The translations under genes were made by a program, and so were the position numbers. The notes beneath the pieces are model-generated. The model ran no database searches. It had not been told where the DNA came from and was given only the letters and a program-made list of their open reading frames with translations. A stretch of 6,800 bases of DNA, taken from positions 1 through 6,800 of the forward strand of contig JANLID010000158.1 of the NCBI GenBank assembly GCA_024654105.1, written 5' to 3'. This stretch comes from Gallionella sp. (GTDB lineage: Bacteria; Pseudomonadota; Gammaproteobacteria; Burkholderiales; Gallionellaceae). Positions 1-6,057 of the stretch are shown in pieces; position 1 is the first letter of the stretch; each line of letters opens with the position of its first letter.

Positions 1-1729
1 CCCGAGTAAAGTTGTATTCCAACCCAAGATCGAATGAACGTGACTTCTCAGGTTTTAGATTCGGGTTAGATGTCGTCATCTTGCTGGGTGCAGGCGCTAT
101 TCCGCCTGACCATGCCGGATTCGCGAACAAATCAATGTTATTCGGCGCATTGAAACCTGTGCCGATCGAACTCTTTACAGAAAAACCATCGCTCACTTTA
201 TATACCGCCGCCAGCTTTGGGGTGAATGCCGATTCAGTGCGATCCGGGAATACAGTCGTACTTACAACAGCCGGTGCAACCGGGGTCACCACGGCAGCGC
301 TCCCGCCTGCTCGCCATGAGTCATAACGCCCGCCAACATAAACCGTCAGTTTTTCTCCCACCGCTACCTGGTCTTGAAGAAATAGCGCATTGTTCGTGCT
401 ATTGGCATCCATCCGGTCAATCACAGCCGTTTTGGAATTTACGTCCGACCAATTCGCGAGGTTATGTTTCTTTTGATTCACGCTGCCCAGTTCCGTCGCT
501 ACGCCGGCAATGAGGAACTGATGCTCGCCAATCGGCAGGCTCAACTGCGCGGTAGCATTGGTCGTGCTGTTAGGCGACTCGGTTAACGTACCCGCGCCCG
601 ATGTCAGCGTTGCACTTTTCCCCGCCATTGAATACCAGTAGCCGCGATCAATTTTTCCTACATTCAGGCTAAGCTTGCTACTGCCAAATACTTCACCCTC
701 GTACCCGGCGAAATATCTCAATACGGTGCTACCCGGAGAAATTCCGTAAAAGTTCGCCTCTGCCAAAGTAGTCTTCAGGCCATTCAGGTTCAGATTGGTC
801 GCCGCCGCCGGTGCAACAGTAAGCGGTACTGGCAACCCCGTCGCCGCATCCGTGAGATAGCTGTGATATGGCCCATACCGGTTCTTGTTGTCGCTGTAGG
901 CAAATCCGCCGTTGATCTTGGAGGTGGGTGTCAGATCGAAATGGAGCTTGCCGTGAATGTTCTTTTGGGTAGAAGCAGTATTACCCAAATCTCCAACAAT
1001 ATAGGTAGGAACCCCCGCCGTTGTCACGGTCGGTATTGCGCCATTCGCTACGACCGCGCCAACTGCGGGCGCACCCGCCGGTATCTTGGTGATATAGTCG
1101 CCGACAAATCCATCACGCTCTTTTTGTGACCCGCCAAAAACAACACCCACTCCATTTTCAAATTTATCGCGATACAGCGCGCTGGCATATTTCCCGCCGC
1201 CATCGCCGCCCCCAACACCCGCTTTGAATGACATTTCTTTCTTGGTTGGCGCTTTGGTCATCACATTGATCAAACCGCCCATTGCACTGCTGCCGTACAG
1301 GGAAGAATTGGCCCCCGGCACAACCTCAATGCGATCCACATCTTCCATCGAGACCATAGACCAGTTGATCGCCCCCGAATAAGCATCGGCCATATTCATG
1401 CCGTCAACCAATACGGCAACTCTGCCACTCTGACCACGCATCGACACAACTTGAGTTACACCAGGTTTCGAACTACCCAACGCACCGCCACGTAAAAACA
1501 AGCCCGGCACCTTGGCGGACAGCGCATCACCCAAGCGCTGGTTATTAGTTTGCTCTATCTTGCTTGCGGTGATCACCGAAACGTTGGCGGGCGCATCAAT
1601 TGAAGACTGCTCGATCCTCGAAGCACTTACCACTACATCACCCAATATCTCCGCATCCTGAGCCGCATACACCGCCTGGCTGACTGCCAGCGAAACCACG
1701 CTCAATGCAAATACTCTTGCAACTTTCAT
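1..1729 (-). CDS. TonB-dependent outer-membrane receptor, N-terminal 576 codons (cut by window edge)
   Basis: The frame is open from the ATG at 1729 to base 1, so the gene continues past the left edge; only the last barrel strands should be missing. Residues 1-22/23 form a signal peptide (MKVARVFALSVVSLAVSQ, ending VYAA). A TonB box follows (DVVVSAS, 31-37). The plug spans about 44-155, with VLVDG at 106-110, IEVVPG at 134-139 and a SSLYG turn. The rest is alternating beta-barrel sequence. The NPNLKPEKS motif near the left edge is typical of TBDTs. The FRAP motif usual in this family reads FNAP here (N527). The start is supported by AAGGAGG seven bases upstream. The plug aligns without gaps to the middle receptor, whereas the barrel is closer to the rightmost receptor (FANP...NPNLKPEK). 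Known role of the family: TonB-driven uptake of metal chelates or other scarce ligands; the substrate here is unknown. Confidence 0.93.
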   Translation of the reverse strand, partial: MKVARVFALSVVSLAVSQAVYAAQDAEILGDVVVSASRIEQSSIDAPANVSVITASKIEQTNNQRLGDALSAKVPGLFLRGGALGSSKPGVTQVVSMRGQSGRVAVLVDGMNMADAYSGAINWSMVSMEDVDRIEVVPGANSSLYGSSAMGGLINVMTKAPTKKEMSFKAGVGGGDGGGKYASALYRDKFENGVGVVFGGSQKERDGFVGDYITKIPAGAPAVGAVVANGAIPTVTTAGVPTYIVGDLGNTASTQKNIHGKLHFDLTPTSKINGGFAYSDNKNRYGPYHSYLTDAATGLPVPLTVAPAAATNLNLNGLKTTLAEANFYGISPGSTVLRYFAGYEGEVFGSSKLSLNVGKIDRGYWYSMAGKSATLTSGAGTLTESPNSTTNATAQLSLPIGEHQFLIAGVATELGSVNQKKHNLANWSDVNSKTAVIDRMDANSTNNALFLQDQVAVGEKLTVYVGGRYDSWRAGGSAAVVTPVAPAVVSTTVFPDRTESAFTPKLAAVYKVSDGFSVKSSIGTGFNAPNNIDLFANPAWSGGIAPAPSKMTTSNPNLKPEKSRSFDLGLEYNFTR

Positions 1730-1736
1730 CCCACAT

Positions 1737-1743
1737 CCTCCTT
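1737..1743 (-). promoter_or_regulatory. Strong ribosome binding site of the left receptor
   Basis: AAGGAGG lies seven bases before the ATG at 1729, a near-perfect Shine-Dalgarno sequence that fixes the start. The equivalent bases before the middle receptor read TAGGGGG. Confidence 0.85.
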
Positions 1744-1744
1744 A

Positions 1745-1759
1745 CGATAGTTATTATCA
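1745..1759 (-). promoter_or_regulatory. Fur-like box upstream of the left receptor
   Basis: On the minus strand this reads TGATAATAACTATCG. It matches 12 of 14 arm positions of the Fur 7-1-7 consensus (TGATAAT-N-ATTATCA). It lies 16 bases before the start codon, in the predicted leader just downstream of the -10, where a bound repressor would block transcription. An equivalent site sits at the same distance from the middle receptor. That Fur or a relative binds it is inference from the consensus. Confidence 0.45.
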
Positions 1760-1776
1760 ATAATCCAAGCGGGCGA

Positions 1777-1805
1777 ATTGTAAGGACGAGAAATTATCTT
1801 GGGAA
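1777..1805 (-). promoter_or_regulatory. Candidate sigma70-type promoter of the left receptor
   Basis: TTCCCA (-35, bases 1800-1805) and TACAAT (-10, bases 1777-1782) are separated by exactly 17 bases. Both hexamers and the spacing are kept in the middle receptor's promoter although the spacer has diverged, which supports the call. The -35 is imperfect (4 of 6), consistent with help from an activator. The predicted leader is about 40 nucleotides. Confidence 0.5.
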
Positions 1806-1810
1806 TGTGG

Positions 1811-1832
1811 CATATTGTCGCGCGACAATATG
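1811..1832 (-). promoter_or_regulatory. Perfect 22-bp palindromic operator, copy 1
   Basis: The left half is CATATTGTCGC and the right half is its exact reverse complement, with no spacer. It ends five bases before the candidate -35 and starts 82 bases before the ATG. An identical palindrome stands at exactly the same distance from the middle receptor. The core can be read as TTGTC-N4-GACAA, the 5-4-5 geometry of CRP/FNR-family sites, but I cannot name the regulator. Confidence 0.75.
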
Positions 1833-1873
1833 TCGCACCCACAGTGCGGCATATTGCGGTGAAGGCTAATATG
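1827..1873. repeat. Overlapping inverted repeats: possible second operator
   Basis: Two further symmetries extend from the palindrome. The arms 1827-1838 (AATATGTCGCAC) and 1844-1855 (GTGCGGCATATT) are inverted repeats with one mismatch and a five-base loop. CATATT (1850-1855) and AATATG (1868-1873) form a 24-bp degenerate version of the main palindrome, starting 39 bases from it. This stretch is absent from the corresponding place before the middle receptor. Confidence 0.4.
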
Positions 1874-2036
1874 CGCGCAGCGCATGTTATGCCGGAGCCA
1901 CAAATATTGAAGTGCTGCGACAGTTTGTACCAAAAAGGGGATTCCGACTTTCTATGGGCTCAAAACCCATGAAAGGGCGTATACGGCGAAGGCTAATCAA
2001 CTTCCGGCTACGGTTGTTTTTGCTTCCACCCAAATA
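1833..2036. other. Intergenic region downstream of the PepSY operon; no gene seen
   Basis: No convincing reading frame was found on either strand. It holds the extra inverted repeats next to the palindrome, a short ATGCGC/GCGCAT repeat (1871-1885), the sequence GCCGGAGCCACAA (1891-1903, nearly the same at 5838-5850), a bulged stem-loop (1948-1975) and a 14-base direct repeat (1857-1870 and 1984-1997). Confidence 0.6.
1948..1975 (-). other. Stem-loop, possible transcript end of the middle operon
   Basis: The plus-strand arms CTTTC-T-ATGGG and CCCATGAAAG pair over ten bases with one bulged base and a seven-base loop. It lies after the last possible gene of the PepSY operon and before the left receptor's promoter. 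On the minus strand a short T-run follows only about ten bases later, so a standard intrinsic terminator is not clearly met. Confidence 0.3.
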
Positions 2037-2178
2037 TCACTGCACCAGAAGCAGTCTCTCCAGCCCCAGCAGAATCAGCACTGCCGCCGCACCCCCAGCG
2101 TATCCAGCGCGTGATCCACTCACGATTGTCGCGCAGGACGACAGAAGTATAAATGGGCAGTACCGCACTTTCGATCAT
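2037..2178 (-). pseudogene. Candidate small membrane protein with a frame break at a G5 tract
   Basis: An ATG at 2178 overlaps the PepSY stop codon (ATGA), the usual sign of translational coupling. As read, the frame runs 56 codons to a TAG at 2008 (MIESAVLPIYTSVVLRDNRE, then EWITRWIRW). After the five-G tract (plus-strand C run 2092-2096) it turns Gly/Ser/Ala-rich. Removing one G joins it to a hydrophobic tail, GAAAVLILLGLERLLLVQ, ending in TGA at 2037. The joined product of 46 residues would be a charged N-terminus plus one membrane helix. The tail is also reachable from a GTG at 2168 in the PepSY frame (43 aa). No strong ribosome binding site is visible. I do not recognise the family. Possible explanations are a single-base sequencing error, a real frameshift, or a chance frame. 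Confidence 0.35.
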
Positions 2179-3437
2179 GTGCGATTCAACTCAGGTTTGA
2201 TGTCGGGCTGATCCCTGCTTAATCCGCTGTTACTAGAAAGTGTGCTGCCAGCATCGTGCCGCTTTTTTTCTCCAGCGCGTTTGCGTAGCCAGACGGCAAT
2301 TCCGGTTATCCCAAGCGCGGTCAAAACCAGACCGCCCAGTGCGATCAGGATTTGCCCCGTCAATCCGAAGGCGCTTCCGGAATGCAGCGGCTGCAGCCAA
2401 TACAGAAACGTGTCGCCGCCGGTGGCTGTTGCAGCGGCTTTAATCCCCTCCAGTTTTCCGTCTGACATGCTGACATACACGACATTATTGCCCCTCGGCG
2501 AAACATCGTCCGGTAATTGCAATCGCACCGTGTATACGCCTCTTGCAAAGCTGCGCGCGACTGAATACGCTCGCGCTTGTGGCATTAATCCAAGTGCGTT
2601 TTCGATGGCCCGCTCGGGGGTAATTCTGTCGCCTTCAAGAGGATGAAGCTTGCCTTCCGGTGTGACCGTCAGGTTTGAAAAAGTGCGCACGACCGGTTTC
2701 ACCATATCAGGCAGGTTGAGGTAAACCCCGCTGAACGCCACGACTACAAGAATCGGAAGAAAAATCAGACCGGCACTGCGATGCAAATCGTAATTTACCT
2801 TGTAATTTCCGCCGTGCCAGCGCACCGCCAGTGTATTGCGCCAGGCCGTCATGTTATACCAGATGCGGGGCCAGGCCAGCGCCACGCCGACGAGGGTGGA
2901 CAACAGCCATATCAGTGAGACGACACCCATGGTATACACGCCAACATTATCCAGGAACAGCGTGTAGTGCAGTCGCATCATCGTTGGAATAAACTCCTTG
3001 CGAGAGAATAAATCAAACTGGGAGGTGTTGCGCTGGCCCAGCACAACCCGGGTGTAAGGGTCAACAAAGATCTGATTGAATTCCAGCGTGCTTTTCATGC
3101 CTGGCACATGCACATGCGCCACACCTGCTGACATTTTGGGGTTGAGAAAAAACCTGAACGAATCATCCGGCTCCACCGGCAAAATGATGGTGCTCACATA
3201 TGCATCTGGAAAGCGTGTTTCTACTACTGCAATCGCCTCATCGATTGTTGCACGCTGCCCTTTCGGCTCCACTTTGAATAGCTTGTGGTTTAACCATGTA
3301 TCCAGCTCCATGCGGAAGGCAAGTATGCTGCCAGTCAAACCGGCCAGCAGCAGAAAAGCCAGCATGGTCAATCCTGTCCAACGGTGTATCTTGCTAACCA
3401 ACCGCCGGGATTTTCCTCCGAGAGTAAAACTATTCAT
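2175..3437 (-). CDS. PepSY-associated TM protein (PiuB/FoxB-like), putative inner-membrane siderophore or haem reductase
   Basis: This 420-aa protein has the four-helix PepSY-TM layout: helices at about 22-41, 165-190, 221-241 and 357-385. A histidine lies near the start of each helical region: H18 (HRWTGL), H157 (RLHYTLFL), H219 (DLHRSAGL) and H352 (PLHSGSAFGL), the likely haem or metal ligands. Two periplasmic stretches lie between helices; residues 270-290 (RITPERAIENALGLMP) are PepSY-like. The Lys/Arg-rich tail after helix 4 should be cytoplasmic. ATG at 3437 is chosen over GTG at 3443 because AGGAG lies five bases before the ATG but abuts the GTG. The gene starts 102 bases after the middle receptor, so co-transcription is likely. 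Relatives such as FoxB act in ferrisiderophore reduction; that role here is inference. Confidence 0.88.
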   Translation of the reverse strand: MNSFTLGGKSRRLVSKIHRWTGLTMLAFLLLAGLTGSILAFRMELDTWLNHKLFKVEPKGQRATIDEAIAVVETRFPDAYVSTIILPVEPDDSFRFFLNPKMSAGVAHVHVPGMKSTLEFNQIFVDPYTRVVLGQRNTSQFDLFSRKEFIPTMMRLHYTLFLDNVGVYTMGVVSLIWLLSTLVGVALAWPRIWYNMTAWRNTLAVRWHGGNYKVNYDLHRSAGLIFLPILVVVAFSGVYLNLPDMVKPVVRTFSNLTVTPEGKLHPLEGDRITPERAIENALGLMPQARAYSVARSFARGVYTVRLQLPDDVSPRGNNVVYVSMSDGKLEGIKAAATATGGDTFLYWLQPLHSGSAFGLTGQILIALGGLVLTALGITGIAVWLRKRAGEKKRHDAGSTLSSNSGLSRDQPDIKPELNRT

Positions 3438-3501
3438 ATTCACTCCTGACTATATGCGATGACGTATCTCCGGGCAAAAACTTCCCGAATGACCACACCT
3501 G

Positions 3502-3525
3502 TGCGGGTGACAACTGCCACCCGCA
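3502..3525 (-). other. Strong stem-loop between receptor and PepSY gene
   Basis: The arms TGCGGGTG and CACCCGCA are perfect inverted repeats. On the transcript the stem extends to ten pairs, including one G-U, around an AGTT tetraloop. It begins 14 bases after the receptor's stop codon. No T-run follows directly; a five-T stretch appears only about 20 bases later. It may attenuate or process the transcript, lowering PepSY expression relative to the receptor, rather than end it. Confidence 0.5.
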
Positions 3526-3539
3526 GCTCCATCTGATGA

Positions 3540-5720
3540 TTAGTATTTAAAACCAAGCCCAAGGAAGACACTGCGACTATCTGCCTTGGACGTGCTCTGA
3601 AAGTACTTACGGTCGAACAGGTTCTTGAGCGAAAGAGAAGCGGTCAGGCCATTGTCGATTTTGTAAGAAATTTTGGCGTTGGCGACAAAATACGGATCAT
3701 AGGAGCCGGGCACATTGTTGACGAGGTCCGTATTGTCATCGGCGCTATACATCTTGCCAAAATAAGAACCGATAATTGAACCTGACCACTGTCCGCGACT
3801 GCCTTCCAGCCCAATGTTGGCCATCTTCTTCGCCTGTAACGGGATTTGATGCCCGACTGAAGTAGGTCTGATGGCATTTTCCGTAATTTCCGTACTGACG
3901 AAAGTTGCGTTGACGAACGCTGTCAGGCCACCCATAAGTTTTTGCCGGGCTTCCAGGTCAATCCCTTGTGTTTCAGCCTTTCCAGCATTGAACTTGTATC
4001 TGTTGGCACCAGTGGTGGTGGAATAAATCAGATCGGACAGGTCACTCTGGTAATAGGTCGCCCGCAGCAGCGTGCCCGTCTCGAATTCATGCTCTGCGCC
4101 GATTTCCGCCGTGATGACGGTCTCCGGTTTCAAGTCCGGGTTGGACCAGCTAATTATGGTTGTTCCAAAGGTGGAATACATGTCCGAGAGATTGGGTGCG
4201 CGGAACGCCTTGCCGATCGCTCCCTTGATGATCGTGCCCTGCTCGAGTTTATAAACCGCCGATACTTTCGGATTGAATGCAGAGCTGGTTCTGGTGGTGT
4301 AGTTGCTCAGCACGTTGTTGATATTGATGGCGCCATCGGTCGTCCAGCGGTCATAACGCGCTCCACCGTAAACTGTCAGCTTGTCCGAGATCGCAATTTC
4401 ATCCTGTGCATAAACAGCCATGTATACGGAATTGCCGTCTGCCCAATCGCTAAAGGCTCCTGTGCTGCCTGTCTGACGCCAGTTGGCCAGGTTGTACACC
4501 TTCTTGTTCAGGGTAGACTGATTGACTGATGCGCCAACGATCATGTACTGGTTGCCTGCGACCGGGAAACTGACTTGCACATCCCCGTCGATTTTGTCGG
4601 CGGGGATGTCGCTCAGCTTTCCAGGCCCGCTGGTATTGGTCGAATTGGCAGTAATGCTGGTGTACCAGTATTCGTTGTTCTGGTAACTCAGATTGGCCTT
4701 GAGTTTGTAGTCGTCGGCAAACTGGGTTTCGTAGGCGGCGGCGTAGCGCGTCAGGTCTTCACCATTTGTAGTATTCAGGAAATCGGTGGCTCTTACTGTC
4801 GTGTCCTTGCCGTCGATCGAAGCAACTCCATTGGTGAACGGGACGCCGGCAGCGGTCAGATAGCTGTTACCCAGAACATCCTTGTTCTGCGAAGTCAGGT
4901 AGGACGTCGACAGGACAAGTCTGGACACGGGAGACAGCGTCAGGAATAACTTTGCCCCGTAATTGTCCTGTTCCCATGCCTCCCTGCCCTTGTCTCCAAT
5001 GAGGTAAGTTGTGGTCCTGGTGCTGGTGGTGGTTTTTTGCCATCCGGTTACAACGGTTCCTGCCGCTCCAACTGCCGGTGTCTTGGTCACATATTCGTTC
5101 ACATAGCCGTCGCTATCCTTGTGCCCGTAGGACAGGCTGATACCCAAGGTGTCCGAGAGTTTGTCCCGATAGCCGATATCCAGGCTCCCGAAGTTGTGAC
5201 TCCCGGCATCCCCGGCAATGGAGATTTCACGCTTCTCCGGGGTCTTGGTGATGATGTTGACCACACCTGACATGCCTGCACCGCCGTACAGTGAGGAAAA
5301 CGGGCCAGGTACAACTTCTATCTGCTTGATGTCATCGATCTGCACCAGCGACATATTGACGCCGCCGCTAAAGGCATTGTTGATTGACACTCCGTCGACC
5401 AGTATGCCCGTGCGGTAGTATCCGGGAATGCCACGCAGCGTGATCTGATTCATCCAATTGCTTGGCTGTTCGCCTCCCAGGCTGCGGATAAACACGCCAG
5501 GCGCACCGGCCAGCGCTTCTTCCATCCGGTGGACATTCTTGTTCTCGATTTCCTTTGCCGTCACCACGGTGACTGTCGCAGGTGCCTCGGAAGCGATTTT
5601 TGCCGTCTTCGTCGCTGTCACCACCACATCATCCAGCATCTCAACATCCTGAGCCGCATACAACGCCTGGCTGATTGCCAGCGAAACCACGCTCAATGCA
5701 AATACTCTTGCAACTTTCAT
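3540..5720 (-). CDS. TonB-dependent outer-membrane receptor, complete (726 aa)
   Basis: A signal peptide covers residues 1-22/23 (MKVARVFALSVVSLAISQ, ending LYAA). The TonB box is DDVVVTAT (30-37). The plug spans about 45-160, with ILVDG at 106-110 and IEVVPGPFSSLYGG at 134-147. A beta-barrel follows, carrying FRAPN at 506-510 and NPDLKPE shortly after, and ending in the aromatic FKY typical of proteins inserted by the BAM machinery. The length is normal for the family. The start is shared with the left receptor, with an altered Shine-Dalgarno (AGGGGG) upstream. A Thr-rich stretch lies in an early extracellular loop at about residues 227-240 (TTTSTRTTTY). It resembles BtuB/CirA-type receptors in style, but the ligand cannot be assigned. 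The PepSY-TM gene follows and points to iron-chelate uptake. Confidence 0.96.
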   Translation of the reverse strand: MKVARVFALSVVSLAISQALYAAQDVEMLDDVVVTATKTAKIASEAPATVTVVTAKEIENKNVHRMEEALAGAPGVFIRSLGGEQPSNWMNQITLRGIPGYYRTGILVDGVSINNAFSGGVNMSLVQIDDIKQIEVVPGPFSSLYGGAGMSGVVNIITKTPEKREISIAGDAGSHNFGSLDIGYRDKLSDTLGISLSYGHKDSDGYVNEYVTKTPAVGAAGTVVTGWQKTTTSTRTTTYLIGDKGREAWEQDNYGAKLFLTLSPVSRLVLSTSYLTSQNKDVLGNSYLTAAGVPFTNGVASIDGKDTTVRATDFLNTTNGEDLTRYAAAYETQFADDYKLKANLSYQNNEYWYTSITANSTNTSGPGKLSDIPADKIDGDVQVSFPVAGNQYMIVGASVNQSTLNKKVYNLANWRQTGSTGAFSDWADGNSVYMAVYAQDEIAISDKLTVYGGARYDRWTTDGAININNVLSNYTTRTSSAFNPKVSAVYKLEQGTIIKGAIGKAFRAPNLSDMYSTFGTTIISWSNPDLKPETVITAEIGAEHEFETGTLLRATYYQSDLSDLIYSTTTGANRYKFNAGKAETQGIDLEARQKLMGGLTAFVNATFVSTEITENAIRPTSVGHQIPLQAKKMANIGLEGSRGQWSGSIIGSYFGKMYSADDNTDLVNNVPGSYDPYFVANAKISYKIDNGLTASLSLKNLFDRKYFQSTSKADSRSVFLGLGFKY

Positions 5721-5727
5721 CCCACAT

Positions 5728-5734
5728 CCCCCTA
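5728..5734 (-). promoter_or_regulatory. Weakened ribosome binding site of the middle receptor
   Basis: The sequence is TAGGGGG, seven bases before the ATG at 5720, where the left receptor has AAGGAGG. The match to the ribosomal anti-Shine-Dalgarno is poorer, so translation may be less efficient. Confidence 0.65.
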
Positions 5735-5735
5735 G

Positions 5736-5750
5736 CGATTATTGTTATCA
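5736..5750 (-). promoter_or_regulatory. Fur-like box upstream of the middle receptor
   Basis: The minus strand reads TGATAACAATAATCG, 11 of 14 arm positions of the Fur 7-1-7 consensus and at the same distance (16 bases) from the ATG as the left copy. The element is AT-rich within an otherwise GC-richer leader. Assignment to Fur is inference. Confidence 0.38.
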
Positions 5751-5767
5751 AAAATCCAAGCGGGCAA

Positions 5768-5796
5768 ATTGTAAGGACAGCGGGTTGTCTTGGGAA
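5768..5796 (-). promoter_or_regulatory. Candidate sigma70-type promoter of the middle receptor
   Basis: TTCCCA (5791-5796) and TACAAT (5768-5773) are separated by 17 bases, identical in both hexamers and spacing to the left receptor's promoter. The spacer differs at seven positions between the copies, so the hexamers appear selectively kept. Confidence 0.5.
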
Positions 5797-5801
5797 TGTG
5801 G

Positions 5802-5823
5802 CATATTGTCGCGCGACAATATG
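5802..5823 (-). promoter_or_regulatory. Perfect 22-bp palindromic operator, copy 2
   Basis: Identical to the site at 1811-1832: half-site CATATTGTCGC joined to its reverse complement, 82 bases before the ATG and five bases upstream of the -35. Homology to the left region largely ends right after it, apart from GCCGGAGCCGCAA at 5838-5850. Confidence 0.75.
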
Positions 5824-5928
5824 TCACAGGGTGAAAAGCCGGAGCCGCAATTTACCGAACCCCTGTACTTGCGCGGCTTATGGCAAATACAATTCTATTC
5901 ATGAATCAATAGGCGAAACACTGGATTA
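5824..5928. other. Intergenic stretch between palindrome and transposase remnant
   Basis: No reading frame is supported. It contains GCCGGAGCCGCAA (5838-5850), shared with the left intergenic region, and an AT-rich near-palindrome (5895-5912, core ATTCATGAAT) of unknown meaning. Confidence 0.5.
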
Positions 5929-6057
5929 TCAAACAGCGATCCCATCCCAATGGCGGTCAATCATCTCGGCGAACTTTTCATACGGCTTTAATCGCTGCCA
6001 CTTGAGGCTGGCGCGCCAGTTCTCGAAGAAGCGTCGCGCCCACCCCTCACTCTGAGC
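5929..6057 (-). pseudogene. Remnant of an ISL3-family-like transposase (42 codons)
   Basis: Starting directly after the right-hand receptor's TAG, and in the same frame, the minus strand encodes AQSEGWARRFFENWRASL, then KWQRLKPYEKFAEMIDRHWD and GIAV before a TGA. The pattern WARRFF-x-NW-x8-RLKP-x-EKFAEMI-x-RHWDGIA is what I recall from the C-terminal part of ISL3-type (IS204/IS1001/IS1096/IS1165) DDE transposases. The sequence normally following, which holds the catalytic glutamate (VEGLN), is absent, as is everything upstream. No start codon, ribosome binding site or terminal inverted repeats were found. It is therefore an inert scar of an insertion sequence between two receptor genes. The family call rests on memory of motifs, not a search. 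Confidence 0.7.

Noticed and set aside
1..1729. Frameshift or decay in the left receptor
   Set aside because: Codon-by-codon reading from 1729 to the left edge stays open and in register with the paralogues; it is simply cut by the window.
1948..1975. Classical intrinsic terminator for the middle operon
   Set aside because: The stem is bulged and no T-run follows directly on the transcribed strand, so it is listed only as a stem-loop.
1912..2211. A 99-codon plus-strand frame in the intergenic region
   Set aside because: Composition is Arg/Pro/Ser-rich without motifs and it runs into the PepSY gene antisense; the minus-strand small frame is better supported by the ATGA overlap.
3438..3443. 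GTG at 3443 as start of the PepSY gene
   Set aside because: AGGAG directly abuts the GTG, leaving no spacing; the ATG at 3437 has proper spacing.
3942..4529. A 195-codon open frame on the plus strand
   Set aside because: It lies entirely antisense to the complete receptor and has no family-like motifs; a shadow of a GC-biased coding strand.
5895..5912. AT-rich near-palindrome around ATTCATGAAT
   Set aside because: Could be an operator or insertion-sequence end, but it has no partner copy and no fixed relation to a promoter.
6008..6019. 12-bp perfect palindrome CTGGCGCGCCAG
   Set aside because: It lies inside the transposase-derived coding remnant and is simple GC self-complementarity with no second copy nearby.
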